A stretch of DNA of 64,000 nt from Marsupella aquatica (taxonomy: Eukaryota > Marchantiophyta). This document shows, piece after piece, positions 43,413 to 53,943 of the stretch. Position 1 is the first letter of the stretch. Each line of letters opens with the position of its first letter. A program made the position numbers and the translations under genes. The notes below the pieces were generated by a model. It searched no databases and was not told where the DNA came from. It saw nothing but the letters and a program-made list of their open reading frames with translations. The DNA lies in NCBI GenBank assembly GCA_973895155.1, contig OZ316893.1:16616001-16680000 (forward strand), read 5' to 3'.

Positions 43413-46400
43413 CTATAAGTTTAGAGAATTCTGCCTAGCTAGAATGAGCCTCACCTCACCTACAGTCAAAATTGGCTGACTAGCCAAAGTTGAATCCACG
43501 ACATCTAGTTTGAGGACGTTGGTATAAACCCAATATCGATGCTTGCAAGGCATGAAAGGCCGTCCATGAGAATGGCGACGATAGAAGTCCTCACAAGAAC
43601 AGCAGGGGAAAATACAAATCTGCACCCAGTAAGTGTTTGCCATACGAAGTTTCTCTTGGGTCTGGATCTGAAATTGTTTGCCCCAAGAGTTTCCGATTGA
43701 AACATCAAACTGTTGAATAAGTGTCATCAGCTCGTTGTTTGCAGATTCAATTCTTTTGTTGTGTCCTTGTGAAAGATTTGAACGTGGGACTGTATTTTTA
43801 CCATTCCTACTCCGAATGCGGATATTTGGCTCCAGGAGATTGATTTTCTCAGGGAAAACATTCACATTGATTCGCAAGTCAAATGGAGATGGAGGAGCCT
43901 GACGTCCGGCCTCTGGATTGATCGCAATCCCTTGCTGAGATAGGAATTGGACCTCAGCTTCCGAAAGATTCGTGCCCTTTAAAACGGGCAGGGTATGAGG
44001 AAACGGGGAAAGATTCACCACATTACGACGGGGCCGACTCTTATAGCATGCATTATTGGGATAGAACCAAATCATCTCAGGATGTGGTTCTCCCCTGAAC
44101 ATGCGGTGTCCTTTGACAACAATGCCAACTACACCATCCGTTGACGGATAACCAACCTTTTTCAGATGATTTCGACAGTCATCTCGTTCCGATTTACCAC
44201 CAAGAGATCCATTACATTGAGGCCCTGCACCATGTTTTGTCACTCTTTGTAGGTGCCAAGCACCTGGTCGCACGTCAGTCTCCAACACAGATGAGTCATG
44301 GACAACCCTTTGGAGGTTCGGAGGTGCACTTTGCGGTGCTACAGAAGACCTTGTCACCCTCCTCCACGGCGGAGTACTCCAATGACAGCCTTCTTTGATT
44401 TTGCTTTCCGAGAGATCCACAATGCCAATGTTATCGTGAACAGGTCCCTCTGCATTCGGGGAGAATTCGGTCTTGTTTAAGTTTTTCCTCTTCATACCTC
44501 GAGTATTTGGTGATGTTACAAGAATAGTGTCATGCCGATGGGAGTCTTGTGCCGAGATGTTCCCAGAGGCCTGACCTTTCCTCTTCATAGACTTTGTTGT
44601 AACATCCCCATTGAGTGGACCACTCCTTTCTAGGTCAAATTCAGCCGCACCGAAAAGAAGCATATTGGAAGCATCTTGGAAAAGTTTTGAAGAACCTGCC
44701 TGGTCCGCCGAACGGAATGCCAATTCCCAAATTGTAGGTCCGGTTCCTCGGTGAAGACCTCTCTTATACGCCGTATATGCTGCAACTTGTGAGACACCCC
44801 TGTTTTGGTCCATCTCACATTCTTCGAATAGGCCAGCCTTTTCCTTAGTTTGCCAAGCCTTCATTATGGAATGCGCCACCTCTGAAGTAGTACAGTTAGG
44901 AATCATAGCGCTTTCCTCCACGCTTTTGTTCTGCATCCACCATAGGAGCAGAGTTTAGGAAATATGACTTAGCCACATGTACATAAAATCAATGACAGCG
45001 CCTGGCGCTAGCAACATTCAAACTATATTTTTGCTAAATTTAAGAAACAAGTGGTCCATTAATACTAGCGCCGGGCGCTAGTATCAAAAACAAGATAATG
45101 ATGAACAAAACCTACGAGACCACACTAACTGAAAATAATGGTAGCGCCAAGCGCTAGTATGAGTTTGAGTGGTTACTGGATGTTGAAACTCACCAAACGA
45201 ATGAAATTTCCCCATTGACGCCATCGGACCACCCACCACGCCAACCAACCTTGGAGCATTCGAAGCTTCCCTGGAACACAATTCCCAGATCTCCACCATA
45301 CATCGATATCCCTTGAAATTCTGTACGCTCCAAGAAATGTGGACGCGTTCCTTAAAGAGTCCTACATCTTTCGATGCTCATCTCGTTTTTCTTCCAATAC
45401 ACCTTCAATCGAGTGACGATGAAACGATTGATAGAAGTGAAACGCATCCGATCGCTCCTTTTCTGGGTTAGGATGTCCTCCGAAAAATACATTCCGAACA
45501 GCATTCCATCCAGCTTGGGCATTGTCAGCCATGAATCCATGGATCACAACATTATCCAACCCATTTTCATGGCAAACCTCAATCATCAATTTCCAGGCTT
45601 TCTCTAGAGACTCTGAATCTTCTGCTTTCAACTCACATGTGAAAATTGTGCAAAGAGCACGATAATTGTGATCATAAACATGTGCGCTAAAAGTTATCCA
45701 ATCTTTTGTCATCCTCCTCATCACATCAAAACTGACCCATGCCCCTTCCAATGGACCTCCAGGCTGCATTTGGCGCAACAAATCAACTCCAGATCCGTGC
45801 CCTTTTACAGTCATTTTGAAAATATGTGGCCTATCCTCTTTATAGCCTTGACTTGGGAGCATGTAACATTGTAGAAAGGGAAAGATTATGCATTTATGCA
45901 TTTCAACAAGAAACTCCAACTCACCTTTGCCTTTTTGGTCTTGCCGAACGCTTCGAAAAAGAGATGCAAACTTTTGAGGGGTCGAAACTACCATTAACGA
46001 CTCCCAAATTTCTCTTTCCTCCAATTCACCAATGTCATTGTTGGACACACAAAGAGCCTTCCTTAAAGATCCAATTATAGTGTTCTTCAGACCCGATGGT
46101 GTGGCACACGGCGTAGCTTCATGTTGTTTCTTTATGAAGTTGTGAGCAATCTTTTCAGCACCACGAGAAAAAACTTTTCGACTGGGATGAGCATGAGTTC
46201 CGACATGCACAGCAAGACGGGACATATGCTTACAAGTATCCGCGTCTAGAAGTAGTTGAGGGTACATATAAAAAAGCATTGCAGGACATGCTTCAGTACA
46301 AAAGGGTAATCGTTGGCAATAGTGACAAACTACGCCACCCTCGTCAATCATCTTTCCTACGGTATGTGGCCCCGCGAGTTTGGGTGTGCCATTCCAAGCT

Positions 46401-47212
46401 TTACAATTTCTTCATTTCTTCCGCAAAAGATAATCACACTTCTGATTCTGACATTCTAGTGCTCCTGTACACGTCACTTTACCAAATTCCCAGAACTTTT
46501 TCGGTTGTACATTCGTAGAGGTTGGAAATATTCGTGTCCAGAAGTAGCAGTCTTTCGGCCGATCCATGTCACAGAGTCTTGAACCTTTTGAAAGAAGACC
46601 TTCTGCGGGAGGCAATTCAAATACAACGTTTCCATTGTATTTGCTTGGCAGGCAATTCACCTGCTCATGCCTGAAATCACATGTTCGGATGAATCGCGAT
46701 AGTTCACTATGGCCAGTTGATTTGAGAATAGCATCCATCGCACTTCGACGATAGACAATACCTCCCGCAACACCCCCCACAACGTGTGTCTCCGCAACAC
46801 CCCTCGCAACGTGTGTCTCGGAAGGAAACTGACCTTCCATCTTGACCGAAGTTCCCGGATTGGGCGATTTTTGCGAATGAACGGCAACATCCTCCTCATC
46901 ACTATCGGAAAGGTGAATGACGGGAACCAGATGAATTTCATTCGTAACGGAATTATCTCGAAGATTGATATAGTATCTCTTCCCAGCGTTCAGTTGCCAA
47001 AATCTGACTCCATCGTCGATATCAAACAATGCGTCACCAGCCTCGTCTCCAAAAGCATCAACAGGTTTGATGGAAAGAATGTCATTGATGCCAATGTCAA
47101 ATCTTCCACAAAGATAGTTCTCACTAACCTGTTTGTACGTATCGGAAGAACCTAAAGGAATGCGTACAATCTCTCCAGTTCCAGAACGCAGAAGCACAAC
47201 TGAATTAGACAT
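43413..47212 (-). pseudogene. MULE-type transposase with C-terminal SWIM finger (two exons)
   Basis: Minus strand, ATG 47212. Exon 1 is 47212-45194, intron 45193-44931 (GTGAGT..GCAG), exon 2 is 44930-43413. The phases match, giving about 1,180 codons. Order: N-terminal domain with acidic Ser/Asp stretch; Cys-rich zinc region (TCTGALECQNQKC, CHYCQRLPFC, CPAML); RNase H-like core with Asp in GAWVSFDVMRRM, Asp in HGFMADNAQAGWNAV and a HFYQSFHRHS segment where MULEs have CxxH; a Trp-rich segment before the intron; and a SWIM finger near the C-terminus (CSCEDFY ... CKHRYWVY). Two in-frame stops, TGA 46412 and TAG 45362, lie where Arg and Gln are expected. The gene is therefore probably a recently broken mudrA-like transposase. 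The superfamily is inferred from the core, the SWIM finger and the long duplication. Confidence 0.75.
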
Positions 47213-48109
47213 TGAGGAACAATAATCCCGAATTGACAAACAGAGAAAATGAGAGAATAGGAGAACATAACCCGACTTAAGTTAAGTGAATTCGTAACAA
47301 ACTCCAGAAGATTATCGTTTGTGAACGACAAAACGGGTACTAGTCGTAAAATGTAGAAACATAAATGTCATTTGTCGTTTTGCCAACGTCACTACGTACT
47401 GGTAACATCAATAATATAGTTTGAGAAACACGATCAGATATTTACTAGCGCCCGGCGCTACCATAAATATGTCACGGAATTAAAACCTAAAACCAAACTT
47501 CATATGCTAGCGCCAGGCGCTATCATTAATCCACTTCCAATTAATGGAGAAAAACTCTATTAATTTTATTGGAATAACAGAAATGTCAAAATACATTGAG
47601 TTTGTTTTATACAATTGTTGTTTGTAGGAAATATACACGTATAAAATATAGTTAGCGTCGGGCGCTGACATAATTTCATGGCTAACATCAGTGTTAATGA
47701 TGTTATTCTGGTGGTTTTTGAATGCTAGCGCCTGGCGCTAGTATCGAAAGGAATGACTTGTATTATCCCAACGGTTATATCTAACGGTAAAGTGCATGAA
47801 CATACTCATTGTTTTGCACTTTTTGCAGTTGACTTCCTTAACAATAGCCTACGGATCATCGCTCCTGCCTTACCCCACTTAAAAAGAGGTGTTACATATA
47901 CTCATTCTAAACAGTATCGGCCACTTGTCCTTGTCATGATTGGTGAGTGAGATCCTTTTCTTCCGCATCGATCTACCTCTCATGATGTCAACCGCCCAAG
48001 TTTTAAAGGTTTCCTGGTTGTTCTTTTTGTACGGTAATCTATTCAGAGTGTGAGAATAGACACTGGCTCTGTGTCGTACAAGCACCTTCGCAAACTTTGG
48101 GGCTCCACG
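47213..48109. promoter_or_regulatory. Divergent intergenic region of the MULE with four palindromes
   Basis: It lies between the transposase (minus) and the second gene (plus). Palindromes start at 47446, 47508, 47653 and 47726. Any promoters for the two divergent genes should lie here. No clear TATA pair was assigned. The short ORF at 47753-47950 is not convincing. Confidence 0.6.
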
Positions 48110-51100
48110 ATGCAACCTTCAAGCGCTCCAAGCTCTCCAAGAGGGTATACCACGGTTCCGGAGGGAGATCAGGGTCATTGCGAGAGTACACAATCTTCAT
48201 TCTCTGGGGCATTCTATTCGCGTCGTGTTACAAGATCGAGCGGAGCGATTCCTTCATCGAACACAACACTCCCGAGCCAGAAGCCAAGAAGGGGCAGAAT
48301 GGAGACTAATGGCATGACCGATTACGCTTTGGGAGAGGGCAACGAGGTAGGACTTGGAATGGATGAAGTCATCTCCAAACACATTATGTCGTTTGGGAAA
48401 GATTTCCGGGGTAATGAGAAGGAACCTCCACGGATTCCGCTTTGTCGCCTGGTCCACATGGAGGTTGTTCGGACATTACAGAAGGAGAGTGCGTCAATTG
48501 AGAAATTGAAAGACTCATTCCGAAGTAGTGGATACAATCCCAGGATAGGAATGCGGTTTTTTGTACAACCGACCGATTCGGATGGTGTGGAGCAAATCTG
48601 CACTGAAGAGATCAGGGAGAGTTGGGATCCAATTTGGGTTGCTGAAAACGAGAAGTTTGAGCTGGAGTGCGAGGCAGATCCTGCCTTTATGATCTTGAAA
48701 GACAAAATGTTCTCAGTGTTCGACGGGAATCATCGACTTTACTCGTGGACGATGGTCACTAAGGAAAATCCTGACAACGTCAAGTATCATCCCAGAGTTC
48801 TCTGCACAATTTTCAAGGGTGACAAAGCTTCACAAATTCAGATTGAGGCGGCTATGCACACTGTGAACCAGTACGTTTTTTGCCCTAGCTTGTAATTAAC
48901 GATTTCCGCAATACTTGTTGATTACACAAATATAGTGTTTATGGAGTGTTTATAAAATAATACAGTGTTTATAGGCTAATTGAGTGTTTAAGTTAAGCTA
49001 GCGCCCGACGCTAATAATTGAAAACCTGACCTATTGCAGGTTAGGGCAGGCCGTTGTTGAACCGTCATGGATCCTTGACGTAGACAGAATCCGGAGGATT
49101 CTTTCTCACGATCTAGAGCACTACAAGTCTATCATTGACAGCGCCAATTATGCAAAGTTTGAGTATATCAAACAGAAGACTCGAAAACATTCTTGGTACA
49201 CAAGAAAAATGCCTCTGGAAGCTCTAGTCTATATTTTATGTGAAAACAAAATCAAAGCTTACACTAACCAGTTCAAGATGGACATGGCACTGGCAGCAAG
49301 TCAAGGCAATCCTTGGTCGGCTGATGACATCACAAAGCGGCAATCGCTCATGTTGAAAGAATCTACTAAAGATTGGTCCACAAAAACGTCCAAAATCACT
49401 CCTCTTCTTAGTCCTGAGTTTGAAGATTTTCTAGGTACCTGTGCAGAGATGTATGTTTTGACAGAGAAAAACAAGCGAGAGAAAAAACCAGATTCGGTTG
49501 TTTGCACTATGGACCGTGCCAGACTCTTCACTGCAGTTTCGGCGCTTGATCCAAAATTGAGGTGTACATTGCTCGTTGCTCACTGTACTCCAGAGTTGAG
49601 AAAACAATTCTTCCACCCTTCGAGTGTGAACGATGATCCAGTGAAGCAGTGGTGCCACACATGGCAAACATGGAATACCGTCGAGGGAATTGCAATTGGG
49701 ATGCTACACTCAGCAATTTCCGTAGCGATTGAAATGCTACCGGTTGATAGGCTTGCCCAGTCAGGGTGTGACTCGGTAGAAAATCTGATTGAAGTAATTT
49801 CAAGTGAATTCCGAAGGTATGGGGATCTTGTGAAGGCAAAGTTCTTCAACACCATGTGGCCATCAAAATACCCTGATAAAGAGGTATATACCGAGAAAAA
49901 TCAGAAGAGGGCCAAGAGGTATTTGTATCGTTTCTACATTTGGATGGAAATTCATTCCCCGGATGCTCTTTGGTTGTATCCAGCCGCATTTCACAAGTGG
50001 ATTACTGTAAAGGAGGGAGATCTTGTTTGTGACTTATACTCGATGTATCCTGCCAAGGGTAAACTACCCCCAAGGGAAATGTCCGATTGGGAAAGAATTC
50101 ACTGCCCATGGTACCTTGACACAGACAAGTGGGATTCACCCTTTGATGAAGTGGAGAAGGATTCGTTTCTGAAACTTGCAAAGTCGTAGATCCTTCCCAA
50201 CATTGTTTCTGAGATGAAGCAAGGTCTCCTTAGCGACGTCGATAAATCTTCTACAGAGTTACAGACAATCTGTGAGACAGTAGTTGTCCATGTAGATTGG
50301 AGCCGCAAGCCACGAGGGAAAGTTAAAATAGACACTACAGTGCCAAGTGCCTCCACGCGATCCGGAAAGAAACGTAAGTTTTCAATCTTTTATCAAATGT
50401 TTGCTAGCGCCCGGCGCTGCCATTCTTGTGATTCAATCTTCATCAGTGTTTGCTTGAAGGCCCTAATCCCACATTCTTTGCAATATGTCCATAGGTCAAA
50501 AGAAGTTAGATGCAGATGGCACAGATGATACGAAGGTTACTCCAGAAGCTTCAGAAGCAAATACTGGCGCTTTGCCAGATCCACTTACACCAGTTAATTC
50601 TGGGAAATTGATTGTCCCAGTCGATGCGACGAGTACAAAAAAGAAAAGCAGAAGGACTCGAGATGCTGGACAATCAGAACGGGATTCTCAAGCTGCCACT
50701 GGGCTCCAACGTGATGTTGGGGATTTTAAAGCCAAGTCGTCTCGTCATTGTTTCGTTGAGACCAGTGTCAGTGAACTTGTGGACAGTGTGTTTAATAAGG
50801 AGGAGAAGCCGGAATGGGTAAATGATGCCGAAAAGTGGGGGAAAGACCTGATCAAATCTGGATGCCGGCTGAAAGGAGTGGTGAGGGGTGGGAAGCAAAG
50901 ACCTTTTGGTGTTGACGCTAGTTTTTTTTACTTGCCAACTGGACTAAAACCGACTTTGCTTGACAGAAAGGTCCCTAAATGGAACGTCCCCGACTGTACC
51001 CTAGCCCGATCCTTTTTCCGGGCAATGGATCCTTTTTTGTCGGATGACGGAATTATTGCGATACTCCATACGGGGGAGTATGATCAAATTTCGCAGGTCA

Positions 51101-51593
51101 TCTCCGCTTATCAAGAGTCCAAGAAATTCCAGTGTCTATGTACACATAATGTCGTCATGGGGTTCCCAATGTACAAAGCGAAGTCTGATTTACAGGTAAT
51201 TTTATTGATCCTTTTGCTAGCGCCCGACGCTATTCATATTATCTATTACTCATTTTTTCGTTTTTTAAAATATTCTTGGTGTTGACATAAAACCCTAAAC
51301 TTCTCGTCCTCAGGTCAGACTGGAATCTTTGCCGGCGTTTCAAACTCAGAAGGAAAGTAGCTAGGCGATATATTAAAACTCCCGAGAAACCATTTGTACT
51401 ACCTTCCTATGCTGAGAATATTGCTAGACGAGCTGATAGTGTGCGGACCCTCCATTGGGAGCATAAAGGTTTGAGATTAAGGAGAGGGTCTGATAGAAAA
51501 TTTATTCGTAGTCGATATGTTGATGATATGGCCGAGAACGAATTTTTAGACATGGAGGCAGAATCCACCGACAGGTCCGAGTCAAGTGAATAA
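48110..51593 (+). pseudogene. MULE second gene with ParB-like DGNHR motif (four exons)
   Basis: ATG 48110. Exons are 48110-48870, 49040-50373, 50495-51195 and about 51315-51593. The first two introns have matching phases; the last acceptor is off by one base. Exon 1 has a basic Ser-rich N-terminus, then IPLCRLVHMEVVRTLQKE ... LKDSFRSSGYNPRIGMRF and SVFDGNHRLYSW, an arrangement like the ParB/sulfiredoxin fold (an N-terminal IPL..L segment, later G-x-x-R). Exon 2 is helical and unassigned, with a TAG at 50187 (AKS*ILPN, former Gln likely). Exon 3 is Lys-rich, then has FFYLPTGLKPTLLDRK and DPFLSDDGIIAILHTGEYD, faintly like a Rossmann methyltransferase. Exon 4 is basic. The ParB link is tentative. 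Each intron holds exactly one palindrome. Confidence 0.6.
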
Positions 51594-51655
51594 GAATTCT
51601 CAGATTGATTTCCCTCGGACGGGTATTTTGGGATTTATATACACTGAAGTTATAC

Positions 51656-52637
51656 TAGCGCCGGGCGCTACTGTTATGTAACCTAGAAACATTGTTTATT
51701 CAAATGTATTCGATACATTGGATACTTTTTTGGTGTATCTTTATTCTATTATGTTCTCTATATTCGAATGTTTTTATGGTAGCGCCTGGTGCTACCATAA
51801 TTTAATGTCCATGATCATATACCCGCATATTTTTCAATTTGGTTTTGTCCATTTTCAGGGTAGGTTTACTTCCTAAGACTGGACATTCCGATTGGTCGGA
51901 AACAATTGACCTGCAACTCCGTTTATTTTGTGTCTATTTCTCAATTGAATTATGCTAGCGCCTGGCGCTAGCAAAACATATTTCGGAAACATTGTCCGTT
52001 AAGTGTTTTCCACATGTCAGAGACAACTGTTTTGTTTGTTCCTTCTGTTATTAACGTAAACATTTTAATACTCTAATATTAGCATCGGGCGCTACTATAA
52101 CTGTATGACGGTCAAGGCTATCTTACAATGATTCTCCCGTACGCTCTGGATGACGTCATTGGAAGTTTCAAGGTAATCTTTTGTCCCGTTCTAAGTTCGT
52201 TCGGCCTGTCGCGACTCGCATGTGAGTTGATACCGGATTTTTCTCATACAAACGGTCACTTCACGTCACAACGGGACTTTGCATGCCAGAAACATTTTGG
52301 GATTCCAATAATGGTTTTGGTCGACTGTTTCTGAATGGAGACGATGGTAAACGTCGCAACTATCATGTGAGATGGGAGTGATCGTTCCATGTTGAACGGG
52401 TAGTTTGGGGACTTTGAGGGTGCAACGTCCAACCCCTCCCTCATTTCGATGGGCGTATCCAGGTCGAACGGGTTTGCTTATAATACTTGGGAGATTAAAT
52501 CCCGACTGCCTAGTTTCGCTACTGCTTTAGTGGTTTCTGTTCCCACTTTTGATAATCTTGGAGCTCTTTCGCTGACCGGGGTCGTATTGACAACTATATC
52601 TTTGAATCTGCCATCCGCTGCCTAGAGGTGTCTTACC
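51656..52637. other. MULE spacer with four palindromes
   Basis: Palindromes start at 51656, 51780, 51956 and 52080, spaced 124, 176 and 124 bases. An open frame at 52128-52334 could be an exon (ALDDVIGSFK followed by a GTAATC donor-like site), but this is unproven. Confidence 0.5.
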
Positions 52638-53114
52638 ATGAATAACCCGAGGAGAATCTCCATGGCCTCTTTTCAGAGACACACAACAATCATTTCAGAG
52701 GAGGGCTCGGTTCCAGAAACTGAGCAACCTGAATGGTCGGAGACAACTGCTTTCCGCAACCGTTTTAGTCTCCCCCAAGACGAAGCCATTAGTCCTGGTG
52801 ACAATCTGATCCCATGGCTGAGGGATTCTCCGCCTAGGATATTTGCAGAGCGGTTTACAATTCACTGGCCACCTCCTCCTTACAGTCCAACTCGGGAGGA
52901 TGAGATGAGGAAACAGGAAGAACTTGGTCGTGTTGATTTCCAGAACACGACCATTCCTGGCATGTTTCCCCGAACTGGTGATGAGCGAGTTTCGTCGATG
53001 GCGTTCGTGAGGAATTGTGAGCTCAGTTTTGTTCCAGATAGAGCCCGATCTAATGCTGGAGTGAACGATGAATGTGGCTCATCGACCAATGAGCGGACTA
53101 GCGCCCGGCGCTAG
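52638..53114 (+). CDS. Small hypothetical ORF of the MULE
   Basis: This 158-codon frame from ATG 52638 (context ACCATGA) has no known domain. It is Pro/Ser/Glu-rich, with IHWPPPPYSPTREDEM (a PPPY-type motif) and FVRNCELSFVPDRARS. The last five codons and the TAG stop lie within the palindrome at 53099-53113. It could be a third MULE gene or a terminal exon of one. A PPxY motif can bind WW domains, but no role is inferred. Confidence 0.4.
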   Translation: MNNPRRISMASFQRHTTIISEEGSVPETEQPEWSETTAFRNRFSLPQDEAISPGDNLIPWLRDSPPRIFAERFTIHWPPPPYSPTREDEMRKQEELGRVDFQNTTIPGMFPRTGDERVSSMAFVRNCELSFVPDRARSNAGVNDECGSSTNERTSARR

Positions 53115-53936
53115 CGTTGGTCGATAAGACTATGGTGCCCATTGCTCTCAAGTTTTTCCAAATGTGATGAAGACTTCGTCGGGACTCGACCGGAATTTAG
53201 AAATCTTGTCGTTAGATGTAGCCATTTTGGTTATCGATTGTGTGGAGTTCGGTGAAGTGCCTAGCACTAGTTTACTGTTCGGCCATTTTAAGCGAGAGGC
53301 GTCGGATGCGCATAGCTTTTTGAAACTTTCATACCTTCTGTTTACGGTGTGGTTATGCGGATCACTTTTATCTTTTGTAAGCGCCTGGCGCTACCATCTT
53401 ACTTAAAAAAATTGTATCGCAAGACTTTGTGGCTTTGGGGTGGCATTCAATTATGCGAATTGGTTGGAGTCTGTTCTTTTGGATGTATAACCCTAAATGT
53501 CGGTCCGATGGTCCCTGTGGTTTTGTCGTATTTATCACGTCGGCCTCCGTCTAATTGAGCAATATAACTAGCGCCCGGCGCTAGTATCTGCACCGGTCCG
53601 ACGGATGTGTCAGAGTTTCTTGTTTAGAGCTCCATTATGTACAATTACAATGGCAGCGCCTAGTGCATTAATGTGCTTTTCAGTATAACCTAGGTTCAAA
53701 TGTACCGTTCCCCTCGGCTTAGTATTCTAGCCCCTGTTGCTATTCTACATCATTTTTTTTTGGACTTGACTATAGTCTTCTAAAAGCCCCATTTTAGGGG
53801 TCAAGTTCTTGCTTAACAACAGACAAGTTTCCGGTATTTTTCTTTTAAGTTTGGTGTGTTCGGTTTCCTATTTCTTGTCATCGGTTCCTGTTTTGGGTTT
53901 CCTGTTTTCCTGTTTCCTGTCTTATGTAAATACCCC
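53115..53936. other. MULE right end
   Basis: Non-coding, with palindromes at 53379, 53569 and 53654, a pyrimidine-rich run near 53750, and TTTCCTGT-type short repeats (53868-53920) that mirror ACAGGAAA repeats at the left end (42826-42870). The inverted terminal repeat ends at 53936. Confidence 0.7.
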
Positions 53937-53943
53937 GGTATGA

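Larger units (their letters stand above)
43086..53668. repeat. Dispersed palindrome family TAGCGCC-N-GGCGCTA
   Basis: Exact copies start at 43301, 45066, 47446, 47508, 47726, 51656, 51956, 53099 and 53569. Copies with one mismatch start at 44996, 45142, 48999, 50405, 51218, 51780 and 53379. Copies with two mismatches start at 43086, 47653 and 52080. A worn copy starts at 53654. The centre base varies freely (G, C, T, A) while both arms are kept. Copies lie in the transposase intron (three), in each of the three introns of the divergent gene (one each), in the divergent promoter (four) and in both flanks. The only overlap with a predicted coding end is at 53099. I saw none elsewhere in the window. 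Confidence 0.95.
42810..53936. mobile_element. MULE-like DNA transposon, 11,127 bp
   Basis: GGTATGA is duplicated at 42803-42809 and 53937-53943; 9 bp is possible with end mismatches. The ends are imperfect inverted repeats: left GGGCATCACCACC-GAGACAGGAAATAGGAAAACAG, right (complement) GGGTATTTACATAA-GACAGGAAACAGGAAAACAG. Inside are a minus-strand SWIM-finger transposase gene (47212-43413), a divergent plus-strand gene (48110-51593), a small ORF (52638-53114), and about 20 copies of a 15-bp palindrome confined to non-coding DNA. A few premature stops suggest recent inactivation. Confidence 0.8.

Noticed and set aside
47753-47950. 65-codon ORF in the divergent MULE spacer
   Set aside because: Short, no domain, and it lies in the probable promoter region.
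43086-53668. Palindromes as a CRISPR array or as tRNA/attenuator hairpins
   Set aside because: Spacing is irregular (62 bp to over 1 kb), there are no unique equal-length spacers, and the sequence is a plant transposon with introns.
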